Source: a virus
IMG/VR virus record: IMGVR_UViG_3300039043_000084
Span: 1-35,794 of that record
DNA length: 35,794 bases
Reading direction: 5' to 3' (one strand)
In this document: piece by piece, positions 30,352 to 35,794 of the stretch
How the letters are laid out: each line of letters opens with the position of its first letter
How positions within the stretch are numbered: position 1 is the first letter of the stretch
Notes under the pieces: model-generated
The model's input: the letters and a program-made list of their open reading frames with translations, nothing else
Told to the model about the DNA's origin: nothing
The model's database searches: none
Translations under genes and position numbers: made by a program

Positions 30352-31158
30352 ATGAAACCAAAATTCCATATTAGCCTCGGCGGCGAGCATAAGATTTTTA
30401 CTCTATGGTATCACTATGTAATTGATAATGGGTATATCTATAAAGATGTCTGGCAGTACGTTCAAAACCTATCTATTGATCCAGAAGAGGCTTATGCTAA
30501 AGCTAAAAAAATAGCTGGCAATGTAAATGTAGTCTGGGATGTGGATGAGGATAAAGGCATCCTAAATAAAATGGGCATCAGGGCATCAAATAAAACCTTT
30601 GATGGCACTACTCTTACATGGGGGAAAAAGTTTTATGGTCAAAAAATATCAGATATTATAAAAGATGAATTTGGCATAAAATACATTTCTCTGTCTTACG
30701 GATTCCCTACAAACCCAAGGCAGTGCGATCTTGACTGCTTGGCGTACACATCAAAACTTCCAGAAGTTGCAAAATATCTAAAAGACTTAGAAGATGAGAA
30801 AAAAAGAAAAAACGAGCTTGCTAATCTTTTAGTTGGTACTCTTAAAGAATCAGATCATATTGGAACAGTTGGCGAGTCTATAGATCTGGATGTTACAGTA
30901 AAAAGTGCTTTTTGGGTAGATGGATATTATGGAAGTACGTTTTTAATCAGAATGATGGATAATGAGAACAATAGCATTAGTTGCTTTACAACATCAAAAT
31001 CATTTACTGATGTAAAACAGAATGACACTCTTAAAATATCTGGTGTTGTTAAAAAACATGATATTAGGAATGTAGAGGTAAAAGTAGAAGATGGGCGTGT
31101 AAACGTACCAGATGTAAAATCAACTTTAATTACAAGAATAAAAAGCAGGAGTAAATAA
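30352..31158 (+). CDS. Conserved phage protein with exonuclease-C-like segment (268 aa)
   Basis: The N-terminus MKPKFHISLGGEHKIFTLWY and IDNGYIYKDVWQYVQNL fit a phage protein seen in several aquatic phages. A central segment TWGKKFYGQKISDIIKDEFG then IKYISLSYGF resembles the (F)GKYxGKxxxxIxxxDxxYLxW repeat of DUF3820/ExoX-C domains, degenerate here. The last third (about 165-262) looks like an OB-type beta domain (DLDVTVKSAFWVDGYYGSTF). It may bind nucleic acid. I use ATG 30352; an in-frame GTG lies three codons upstream. Confidence 0.68.
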   Translation: MKPKFHISLGGEHKIFTLWYHYVIDNGYIYKDVWQYVQNLSIDPEEAYAKAKKIAGNVNVVWDVDEDKGILNKMGIRASNKTFDGTTLTWGKKFYGQKISDIIKDEFGIKYISLSYGFPTNPRQCDLDCLAYTSKLPEVAKYLKDLEDEKKRKNELANLLVGTLKESDHIGTVGESIDLDVTVKSAFWVDGYYGSTFLIRMMDNENNSISCFTTSKSFTDVKQNDTLKISGVVKKHDIRNVEVKVEDGRVNVPDVKSTLITRIKSRSK

Positions 31159-31159
31159 G

Positions 31160-31477
31160 ATGAAACAAATAATAGACAAAGTAACAACTATGCTTTATAA
31201 CCATCAATGGGGAAGAGATTTTTTATTAACTCTATTCCAAGCACTTAGGTTTTTTTGGGTTGATTATTACAATGCATCAAAAAATCCTATGCATAAGCCA
31301 CCTGTTGATTGGTATGTTGACTTTTTAAATGCTGGTAATCAAAGCTGGGAAGTGATGCGATCTTTTTCAGATGAACAAAAAGAAATATTAAATTATTTTT
31401 GTACTCAAATTGCAAAAAAGTTTGATTTTTATGAGGCTGACGTATTCCCAGATAACTTGGAGGATAAGAATGATTGA
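31160..31477 (+). CDS. Hypothetical aromatic-rich protein (105 aa)
   Basis: The protein starts MKQIIDKVTTMLYNHQWGRD and is rich in Trp, Tyr and Phe (LFQALRFFWVDYYNASKNPM). The C-terminus is acidic. It may be a small helical, membrane-associated or protein-binding product. No family is recognised. It follows the preceding stop by 1 nt, sharing AGGAGTAAATAAG as ribosome site, so it belongs to the same operon. A short TM peptide overlaps its end. Confidence 0.62.
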   Translation: MKQIIDKVTTMLYNHQWGRDFLLTLFQALRFFWVDYYNASKNPMHKPPVDWYVDFLNAGNQSWEVMRSFSDEQKEILNYFCTQIAKKFDFYEADVFPDNLEDKND

Positions 31478-31556
31478 CAGAATAAGCAAATTCGTGGCTA
31501 ATTGGCTCATATTCGGCTTTTTATGTCATGTGTTATACTTTATATTCACTCACTAA
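31470..31556 (+). CDS. Single-span membrane peptide (28 aa)
   Basis: An ATG at 31470 with a good GGAGG nine bases upstream opens a 28-residue frame starting MIDRISKFVANWL and ending HVLYFIFTH, essentially one membrane helix with a basic N-terminus. It overlaps the end of the preceding gene (stop at 31475..31477). Such peptides often act as holin antagonists or membrane effectors; here the function is unknown. Confidence 0.55.
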   Translation: MIDRISKFVANWLIFGFLCHVLYFIFTH

Positions 31557-31559
31557 TCA

Positions 31560-31613
31560 AAGGCGATTCAAGGTCTTATCAGCCTTGCTCCATTCGTCAT
31601 AACTGATCGCCTT
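31560..31613 (+). other. Branched inverted repeat before terminator
   Basis: AAGGCGAT (31560..31567) pairs with ATCGCCTT (31606..31613), and CAAGG (31569..31573) with CCTTG (31583..31587) inside it. It follows the rightward operon and abuts a terminator. It could be a small structured RNA or processing site. Confidence 0.45.
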
Positions 31614-31641
31614 AAAAGGCCCAATTTTTTTGGGCCTTTTT
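31614..31641 (+). terminator. Intrinsic terminator of the 30159..31556 operon
   Basis: AAAAGGCCCA and TGGGCCTTTTT form a stem around a T-rich loop, followed by more T residues. It separates this operon from promoter module 4. Confidence 0.85.
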
Positions 31642-31668
31642 CTTTTTTATAAATAAATAAAAAAAAAC

Positions 31669-31711
31669 TTGCACTGTTTAAACATTCTGTATTATAATTG
31701 TTATAGTTATG
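31669..31711 (+). promoter_or_regulatory. Promoter/leader module copy 4, with GTTTAAAC in the spacer
   Basis: TTGCAC (31669..31674), 18-bp spacer, perfect TATAAT (31693..31698), 10 nt, then GTTATGAC with ATG at 31709, exactly 33 nt before the GTG start at 31742; AAGGAG precedes it. The palindrome GTTTAAAC (31676..31683) sits between -35 and -10, a typical operator position. Confidence 0.82.
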
Positions 31712-31741
31712 ACACACGAAAACAAAGAAAAGGAGTTTAAA

Positions 31742-32386
31742 GTGAAACAAACTAACAGAGAATCATGGTTGAACAGCATGGCACAGGAACTAAAAAAGCG
31801 TGTATTTGTTAAAGCAGGTCTAAAACTTGACCTTAATACCATCAAAATCAGTGTTGGCTACCCTCCAAAGGGCGGTGCATCAAAGGTTGGTAAGGCGATA
31901 GGCGTATGTTTCCCAAAAGCGGCCTCAGATGCTAACGTAAACGAGATCTTTATTAACCCATGCTTGGATAAAAGTCAGGTTACTAAAGTTGCAGGCGTAT
32001 TAGTTCACGAGCTAATCCACGCTATTGATGATTGCCGTAATGGTCATGGCCCAGTATTCAGAAAGATGGCGATTGCTTGTGGCCTTGAAGGTAAGATGAC
32101 TGCTACTACAGAGTCTGCAAAGCTCAAGGAGATCATCAATAACATCACAAAAAAGATCGGCCCATACCCACACAAAAAGCTCAACTATGAGATAGGCAGA
32201 AAAAAGCAAACCACAAGAAATCTAAAGATTGAGTGCCCTAAGTGCTGGCAGACAGGTGATCCATACTTTGTTCGCATGAGTAGAACTATGTTTCAAAAAG
32301 CCGCACCTACATGTGGTGTATGTGGTACAAAGATGGTGGATGACGTAATCACTGGCTTAATAGATCAAATAGTTACATCATCATAG
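31742..32386 (+). CDS. SprT-like zinc metallopeptidase with C-terminal zinc ribbon
   Basis: The protein has HELIHAID (HExxH, H89 and H93, E90 catalytic) and a third ligand H102 in NGHGPVF, the SprT/Spartan arrangement. Two Cys pairs, CPKC (165-168) and CGVC (191-194), form a zinc ribbon. Cellular SprTN/Wss1 relatives digest DNA-protein crosslinks; phage SprT-like proteins are common but their targets are unknown. I choose GTG 31742 with AAGGAG; ATG 31709 is in frame and would add 11 residues. It has its own promoter module and terminator. Confidence 0.85.
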   Translation: MKQTNRESWLNSMAQELKKRVFVKAGLKLDLNTIKISVGYPPKGGASKVGKAIGVCFPKAASDANVNEIFINPCLDKSQVTKVAGVLVHELIHAIDDCRNGHGPVFRKMAIACGLEGKMTATTESAKLKEIINNITKKIGPYPHKKLNYEIGRKKQTTRNLKIECPKCWQTGDPYFVRMSRTMFQKAAPTCGVCGTKMVDDVITGLIDQIVTSS

Positions 32387-32411
32387 AGGTTGTTTAAACA
32401 CCCTGAAAAAG

Positions 32412-32437
32412 AGGCCCAGAAATGGGCCTTTTTTTTT
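32412..32437 (+). terminator. Intrinsic terminator after the SprT-like gene
   Basis: AGGCCCA and TGGGCCT flank GAAA-type loop sequence and are followed by a run of T. A GTTTAAAC palindrome (32392..32399) lies between the stop codon and this terminator. Confidence 0.85.
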
Positions 32438-32450
32438 ATTCATTATTTTC

Positions 32451-32494
32451 TTGCATGGGTGTTATATATGTTATACATTTAGACAGTTATGATG
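32451..32494 (+). promoter_or_regulatory. Promoter/leader module copy 5
   Basis: TTGCAT (32451..32456), 17-bp spacer, TACATT (32474..32479), 9 nt, then GTT ATG ATG; the second ATG (32492) is exactly 33 nt before the start at 32525 and in frame. AGGAG precedes that start. The -10 is the weakest of the five. Confidence 0.7.
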
Positions 32495-32524
32495 TTAGAA
32501 AATCAAATAATACAGGAGTTAAAC

Positions 32525-33028
32525 ATGAAACAAGACAAACTTGAGTTTTTTAAACCTTATCCAATGACATACGAGGCAATCTTATCTGGTGCAAGCGAAG
32601 AAGAGTATATGAGTCAATTAAATATAGAGATTATGGAGAGGACATTAGAAAGAAGAATGAGGAATACGCTAAAAGATCGCATTACAAAGATTGATGAAAC
32701 AGGCGAATACAGATTATTCGACCTCGTTTTTAGTGGTGATAAAATTGTGATCACAGGTAGGCCTAATGTAATCTCAAGCTCTATAACCATTGAGTACACC
32801 AATACAGACTTTGACTGTGGAACTGAGGTTCTTGCGTTAAATAACTGTGATGCCTCATGGAAATTGTTACACAACATAAATAACACATTTCATCCTGTGT
32901 ATGTACAAGTCTGGGATGAAGATGGTGAGGTATCAAGTGAGGTTCCTTTCTTAGAAAGCAGACCATACGAGTACAGAAACAATAGAGGCCTGTTTGATAA
33001 AAAGAACGAGTTTGGAAACACAATTTAG
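32525..33028 (+). CDS. Hypothetical protein (167 aa) behind promoter module 5
   Basis: The protein starts MKQDKLEFFKPYPMTYEAIL and has a charged helical region (IMERTLERRMRNTLKDRITK) followed by a beta-rich part (RPNVISSSITIEYTNTDFDC). I do not recognise it. It is a monocistronic rightward accessory gene with its own promoter, shared 3' repeat element and terminator. I use ATG 32525 with AGGAG rather than the in-frame ATGs at 32489 and 32492. Confidence 0.7.
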   Translation: MKQDKLEFFKPYPMTYEAILSGASEEEYMSQLNIEIMERTLERRMRNTLKDRITKIDETGEYRLFDLVFSGDKIVITGRPNVISSSITIEYTNTDFDCGTEVLALNNCDASWKLLHNINNTFHPVYVQVWDEDGEVSSEVPFLESRPYEYRNNRGLFDKKNEFGNTI

Positions 33029-33040
33029 AACACGCCGCAA
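33027..33040 (+). repeat. Post-gene repeat element, copy 2
   Basis: AGAACACGCCGCAA overlaps the stop codon of 32525..33028 and matches 13 of 14 bases of the element behind 23409..23792. In both cases a strong terminator follows within about 20 bp. Confidence 0.6.
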
Positions 33041-33044
33041 CCCT

Positions 33045-33078
33045 AAAAAAAGCCTCAGATTTATCTGGGGCTTTTTTT
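33045..33078 (+). terminator. Intrinsic terminator after 32525..33028
   Basis: AAAAAAAGCC(T)CAGAT pairs with ATCTGGGGCTTTTTTT across a TT loop (one G-T pair), giving a long A/T-flanked hairpin that would work in both directions. Confidence 0.85.
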
Positions 33079-33111
33079 GTAAGAAAATATTTTATATCCA
33101 GTATAAAGAGT

Positions 33112-33294
33112 ATGACTGAAACAATAATAGAAAAATTACCAGATGGTACATATAAGGTTGAGGATACAATCTTTGATAACTATGAAGAGGCAAAGATGTA
33201 TGCAGATGATCTTGAAAATGGTCTGGATCGTAATGGCTTTGGGATACCTGATGGCCATCCAGATGCAGAAAGCCCTTATTATGATTTAGATTAG
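33112..33294 (+). CDS. Small acidic protein (60 aa)
   Basis: The protein starts MTETIIEKLPDGTYKVEDTI and ends AESPYYDLD; it is strongly acidic (pI low by inspection) and could be a DNA mimic or inhibitor-type protein, but no family is recognised. AAAGAG lies just before the ATG. A TATATCC/TATAAAG region upstream might give a promoter, though it lacks the shared module. It ends next to an inverted-repeat region. Confidence 0.6.
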   Translation: MTETIIEKLPDGTYKVEDTIFDNYEEAKMYADDLENGLDRNGFGIPDGHPDAESPYYDLD

Positions 33295-33369
33295 TGCTAC
33301 GTTGTTCGCAGATTTCTCAACAGTGCTGATGTCATAATCGGCATAAGGTCTAATCATCCTTGCGTAGCA
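33295..33369 (+). other. Inverted-repeat element after rightward cassettes
   Basis: TGCTACG (33295..33301), directly after a stop codon, pairs with CGTAGCA (33363..33369). The 61-nt interior contains further short pairings. It resembles in layout the closing structures at 3929 and 31560, although the sequences differ. Confidence 0.4.
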
Positions 33370-33374
33370 TTTTA

Positions 33375-33446
33375 TTAAGGCCCAGTGGTTATTAGTTGCA
33401 TGTGTTAATATTTCGAAAACCAACCAAACATTTTACTGGGCCTTAA
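33375..33446. repeat. 12-bp perfect inverted repeat flanking a 48-bp loop
   Basis: TTAAGGCCCAGT (33375..33386) and ACTGGGCCTTAA (33435..33446) are perfect inverses. The right arm includes the stop codon of the small terminase gene. The loop holds an isolated TTGCAT (33396..33401). It may end both convergent transcripts. Together with 33295..33369 this explains the gene-free stretch 33295..33432. Confidence 0.6.
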
Positions 33447-34128
33447 TTCCTTGGGCCTGTTCTCTGGCCACTAATTCTTCCATCCACTCTTCTCTGACGT
33501 TCTTTCTTTGCCTACCTGATGGTAATAAAGGCATACCTACTTTTTCAGCCCTCATCCTTAGATTATACGCCGCCCTACGCTTTGCCAGTGCTCCCTCATT
33601 CTTATAAGATCCATTCTGGATGGACTTTACAGCTTTGTTTTCTTTTCGTGTACGTTCTTTAGGGCTGTCATTACTTGGATCACGCTCTGGCAGGTTCGTA
33701 GATACTGGAATCATATTACCTATTTCTACAGCATCTGATTCTTCAACTACAACAGCATCATCCATACTGCCTATTTTTAAAAACTTCTCAAAAGGGCTTT
33801 CCACTCTTATCGTCAACTTATCTTCCAGCTTGCCATAATGCTTTAGCACTAACGTAGCCGCCTGTACATTGCCTTTTGTAGCCTCTCTGATCATAGAATC
33901 TACTACATCTATTAACTTGCCTCCTGATATCTCCATAAAACGAGAATAAACAGCATCATTAAACGCTGGATCCCTCCTGTATGATCTAACTGTTTCCTCA
34001 GTACACTCCAAAGCCTTGGCGGCCTCTGTTGTTTTCAATGCAGGCCGTGATGCTAACAGCTCTATAGCCAGTCTTTGCCTTTCATTAAATGATTTCATGT
34101 AAGCAGGTAGCTTTATGTTATGTTCCAT
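33433..34128 (-). CDS. terS: Terminase small subunit
   Basis: The N-terminal part contains NERQRLAIELLASRPALKTT and AKALECTEETVRSYRRDPAF, a helix-turn-helix of the small-terminase type, then FMEISGGKLIDVVDSMIREA and QAATLVLKHYGKLEDK, the oligomerisation core. The C-terminal part is basic and disordered, ending MEELVAREQAQGIKAQ. It recognises phage DNA and feeds it to TerL. It lies apart from terL, at the end of the leftward operon that crosses the circular join, an unusual but known arrangement. Confidence 0.82.
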   Translation of the reverse strand: MEHNIKLPAYMKSFNERQRLAIELLASRPALKTTEAAKALECTEETVRSYRRDPAFNDAVYSRFMEISGGKLIDVVDSMIREATKGNVQAATLVLKHYGKLEDKLTIRVESPFEKFLKIGSMDDAVVVEESDAVEIGNMIPVSTNLPERDPSNDSPKERTRKENKAVKSIQNGSYKNEGALAKRRAAYNLRMRAEKVGMPLLPSGRQRKNVREEWMEELVAREQAQGIKAQ

Positions 34129-34361
34129 TACTTAACCCTTTTCCTTAATTTATCCATTTGTAGCTCCTTACCTCTAATCTCTAACATCCTAATCTGTGTC
34201 TCAAGTTCATCTATCTCCTCCATACGCAATATCTTCTCTTCCAATGCCCTGATTCTATTCTCCATTGATACCCAACTATAAATAACGGCTGATAAAGCAC
34301 CAATTAAGTTGAACATGAGCTTTACATTGCTATTAATAGACGTTTTATTGAGCATGGACAT
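34128..34361 (-). CDS. Small membrane coiled-coil protein (77 aa)
   Basis: One N-terminal hydrophobic segment (VKLMFNLIGALSAVIYSWVS) precedes a charged coiled coil (RIRALEEKILRMEEIDELET). It ends one base into the small terminase start. Function unknown; the layout resembles other TM-plus-coiled-coil proteins of this phage (26428..26745, 14250..14474). It may be a membrane anchor or holin-like accessory. The start overlaps a possible small basic gene at 34345..34458. Confidence 0.62.
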   Translation of the reverse strand: MSMLNKTSINSNVKLMFNLIGALSAVIYSWVSMENRIRALEEKILRMEEIDELETQIRMLEIRGKELQMDKLRKRVK

Positions 34362-34458
34362 TGCAAAAGTTATATTTTAAAAAGGGAATAGGCCAAATGG
34401 ACATTGGTATTTTATATTTTCGCCTGTGGCTATAGCACCACCAGTAATGTTTAAACAC
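34345..34458 (-). CDS. Possible small Trp-rich protein (37 aa)
   Basis: A GTG at 34458, behind GAGGGG, opens a frame starting MFKHYWWCYSHRRKYKIP, with SIWPIPFL following. The mix of Trp, Tyr, His and Pro is not what random AT-rich DNA gives, which supports coding. It overlaps the start of 34128..34361 by 17 bases. The GTG coincides with a GTTTAAAC palindrome. Function unknown; existence uncertain. Confidence 0.4.
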   Translation of the reverse strand: MFKHYWWCYSHRRKYKIPMSIWPIPFLKYNFCNVHAQ

Positions 34459-34506
34459 CCCCATACCCCTCTGTGTTATACATAATATAGGTTATGTGCA
34501 ATGTAA

Positions 34507-34644
34507 TTATAGTGTCCATATAGCTGTATGTCCTTGTATATATGAGGATAGAAGGATATCAACTCTAATAGTAAATACATAACCCATTAATCCATCATAG
34601 TTTTGGCCATTGGAAAGAGCTGTATGCCAGAGTGCTTGGCCCAT
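34507..34644 (-). CDS. Possible small protein (45 aa)
   Basis: An ATG at 34644 begins a 45-residue frame starting MGQALWHTALSNGQNYDGLM and ending IWTL. The composition looks protein-like but the ribosome site (GTAGGT) is weak and it overlaps nothing. It lies leftward of the origin-like region in line with the operon. I list it as a tentative gene. Confidence 0.3.
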   Translation of the reverse strand: MGQALWHTALSNGQNYDGLMGYVFTIRVDILLSSYIQGHTAIWTL

Positions 34645-34649
34645 AATAC

Positions 34650-34733
34650 CTACACCCAAAGCATCCATTCCTCTTCATCCTTATACCATGTATCCAAAGG
34701 TGTATTAATTAGCTGTTCATATAAGTTATCCAC
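34650..34733 (-). CDS. Possible mini-protein (27 aa)
   Basis: A GTG at 34733, inside the first DnaA box and behind AGGATAGGA, opens a short frame starting MDNLYEQLINTPLDTWYKD and ending MLWV. The acidic, Trp-containing text looks coding, but the length is minimal. It is only 5 bases from the next tentative frame, consistent with an operon. The DnaA-box overlap could be coincidence. Confidence 0.3.
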   Translation of the reverse strand: MDNLYEQLINTPLDTWYKDEEEWMLWV

Positions 34734-34882
34734 ATTCCTATCCTATTTGTAATATCATATAGTATTTATCTTTAATAGTATTCTTGTACTATTATGTTTA
34801 AAGAATATTTTAAGGGTATCATAAAGTTATCTTTAAGGCTATTTAAATCTATTTGTAAGGCTGTTGATAACATTGTGGATAA
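34726..34882. other. Candidate replication origin with DnaA boxes and AT-rich core
   Basis: TTATCCACA (34726..34734) and its inverse TGTGGATAA (34874..34882) are perfect consensus DnaA boxes facing each other 139 bp apart; TGTTGATAA (34862..34870) is a near match. The interval is very AT-rich, with repeated TATTTATCTTTAATAG and ATATTTTAAGG-type stretches suited to unwinding. The region lies in the only long weakly coding gap (34459..34882), next to recombination genes. The phage has no polymerase or obvious full initiator, so host DnaA-driven replication is a reasonable inference. Confidence 0.62.
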
Positions 34883-35149
34883 CTATTCCTCTTCATCTTT
34901 GTCATTTAATATCCTTTTACAGAATGTACATACAACCCTGTTAAGTCCATAAGTAGGTAAATGATCATATCTTCTTACTGTACCTGTGTGTCCTATCTCC
35001 CAGACCTGATCACAGTTAGGACACAGCTTTAACCTTCTGGCCTCCTTTACATAATGATTGCTGTTGTACTTCTTCTTTACATGATAAGGCTGGCCATACC
35101 TAACGTTTAGCTTATCTATAACCCATTGTATGCCCTCATCATCACTCAT
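34883..35149 (-). CDS. Zinc-binding protein with two CxxC pairs (88 aa)
   Basis: CPNCDQVWEIG (residues about 43-53) and CTFCKRILND (about 74-83) supply four Cys for one zinc. The N-terminal part (VIDKLNVRYGQPYHVKKKYN) is basic. Small two-CxxC proteins of this type lie beside RuvC-like or HNH genes in many phages. DNA binding is likely; no His-Asn-His nuclease core is visible. It overlaps the RuvC-like gene by 8 bases and ends at the DnaA box. Confidence 0.65.
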   Translation of the reverse strand: MSDDEGIQWVIDKLNVRYGQPYHVKKKYNSNHYVKEARRLKLCPNCDQVWEIGHTGTVRRYDHLPTYGLNRVVCTFCKRILNDKDEEE

Positions 35150-35636
35150 CTTTTAATGCCTTATGTACAAAGCCTGTAGATAACTCTGATTCACTAAGGT
35201 CTGGTGCTACCTGTCTGCACCAATTAGCCAATAGGATAGCATCTGCTGTCTTTAACGTTACTTTCTCTGTAGGATACAATGACTGTGCTAAATGCTTTAA
35301 GTGTGCCTTCCTCTTCTTCCTGTCCTTTGGCATAGCTCCATAGAACTTCATCCATGTCTGTGGAGGTACTTCCCTGTAGGGTACTTCATGTGCCGCTAAT
35401 ATACCAAGCCATTCGCCATAGTTCTTCCCAAATGTCCATACAGATCGTACTCCCTGTTTAGGCATAGAGTGTACCTTTTCAATGATACAGAACATGTTTA
35501 AACAGTCCCATTTAGCCAGCTTTATAATATCTGACATGTCTTTTACAGTATCTGGACAGTTATGCGTTTCTATATGCCCATTATCTAATATGGCTATACC
35601 TCCATTAACACCAGCATCTATTCCAATGTGGATCAT
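35142..35636 (-). CDS. RuvC-like Holliday junction resolvase
   Basis: The 164-residue protein carries the RuvC-type RNase H fold motifs: GIDAGVNGGIAIL (D7), FCIIEKVHSM (E53), and TADAILLANW (D132), with SVWTFGKNYGEWLGIL and EVPPQTWMKFYG between them, as in phage RuvC-like resolvases. It should cut branched DNA before packaging, matching the Rad52-type annealase upstream in the same leftward operon. A degenerate relative lies at 14956. The ATG overlaps the stop of the 48-residue gene (ATGA), with CAGGAGGG upstream. Confidence 0.85.
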   Translation of the reverse strand: MIHIGIDAGVNGGIAILDNGHIETHNCPDTVKDMSDIIKLAKWDCLNMFCIIEKVHSMPKQGVRSVWTFGKNYGEWLGILAAHEVPYREVPPQTWMKFYGAMPKDRKKRKAHLKHLAQSLYPTEKVTLKTADAILLANWCRQVAPDLSESELSTGFVHKALKDE

Positions 35637-35779
35637 GTACCCTCCTGTTTTTTTATTTCATAATTAATACCCTTAAAACCTCGTAACGTAAATACCCAAG
35701 CATAAGCATGCTTTCCAGCATAACTTGCACTATATGAGGCGTTTTTGCCCCAAATAGACTTATTCTGTTTCTTTTTCAT
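35633..35779 (-). CDS. Small basic protein crossing the circular join (48 aa)
   Basis: The frame starts MKKKQNKSIWGKNASYSASY and ends IKKQEGT at TGA 35633..35635. AAAGGA lies just upstream of the ATG (35779), which overlaps the end of the gene at 39..287 in circular coordinates, and its stop overlaps the RuvC-like start. The same 5' part is repeated at 58..1. Basic and Tyr-rich; function unknown. Confidence 0.7.
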   Translation of the reverse strand: MKKKQNKSIWGKNASYSASYAGKHAYAWVFTLRGFKGINYEIKKQEGT

Positions 35780-35794
35780 ATTCCTTTAATCTTT
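35722..35794. repeat. Direct terminal repeat, right copy
   Basis: Exact copy of bases 1..73; see the left copy. Removing one copy gives a continuous leftward operon through the junction. Confidence 0.9.

Noticed and set aside
30071-30361. 96-residue minus-strand frame
   Set aside because: It overlaps the promoter module and two rightward genes completely and has low-complexity Ser/Leu text; antisense shadow.
31709-31741. ATG 31709 as the main start of the SprT-like gene
   Set aside because: AAGGAG lies just before GTG 31742 and the 33-nt leader pattern recurs in all five modules, one of which has stops in it. Kept only as a possible alternative start.
32012-32209. Minus-strand frame inside the SprT-like gene
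   Set aside because: Antisense of a gene with a complete HExxH motif and zinc ribbon; no independent support.
1-35794. tRNA genes, integrase, lysogeny repressor or attachment site
   Set aside because: I looked for cloverleaf-like segments ending in CCA-type acceptors, recombinase motifs and a repressor-integrase block and found none I could support. A lytic or non-integrating lifestyle is possible but not shown.

Overview
The window is the genome of a tailed double-stranded DNA phage (Caudoviricetes, long non-contractile tail judged from its tape measure, G/GT-type chaperone pair and tail-tube gene). It looks complete and circular: the first 73 bases recur exactly as the last 73, so the unit is about 35,721 bp, and one small gene (35633..35779) only becomes whole across the join. 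Base composition is AT-rich (roughly 37% GC by eye). The small basic proteins, the YadA-like fibre and the DUF7694-type gene resemble those of aquatic or marine phages; the host is not identifiable. I see no integrase, DNA polymerase, repressor, tRNA or CRISPR array.

Layout. (1) A leftward replication/recombination operon starts at about 2330, runs to base 1 and continues through the join to 33433: small membrane protein, HTH proteins, a Rad52-family annealase, zinc-ribbon proteins, a RuvC-like resolvase, an origin-like segment with DnaA boxes (34726..34882) and the small terminase. (2) A rightward cassette (2461..3908) follows a divergent promoter pair. (3) A long leftward late region runs from the large terminase (30032) to 3993: TerL, portal, small membrane proteins, nuclease, neck protein, a MuF-type head protein fused to a zinc-metallopeptidase domain, scaffold, major capsid protein, fibre, lysis genes (muramidase and XhlA-like protein), a run of very basic small proteins, connector, tail tube, G/GT chaperone, tape measure and tail tip. 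(4) Rightward accessory cassettes sit inside or beside it (23409..24137 and 30159..33294).

Main discovery: the major capsid gene is interrupted near its 3' end by a 259-nt ORF-less group I intron (21641..21899, minus strand). P1 with a U-G splice-site pair, P3, P4, P6, P7, P7.1, P7.2, P8 and P9 can all be paired by hand, and splicing joins the frame exactly to a 26-residue capsid C-terminus that is otherwise orphaned.

Other notable points: a -1 frameshift site for the tail chaperone; a degenerate second RuvC-fold gene in the late region; a five-copy promoter/leader module with a fixed 33-nt ATG-to-start spacing; 14 copies of the palindrome GTTTAAAC; a Rad52 annealase ending in an SSB-like tip; and a late gene with no canonical start codon. 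Ten small genes missed by simple ORF length cut-offs are annotated here.
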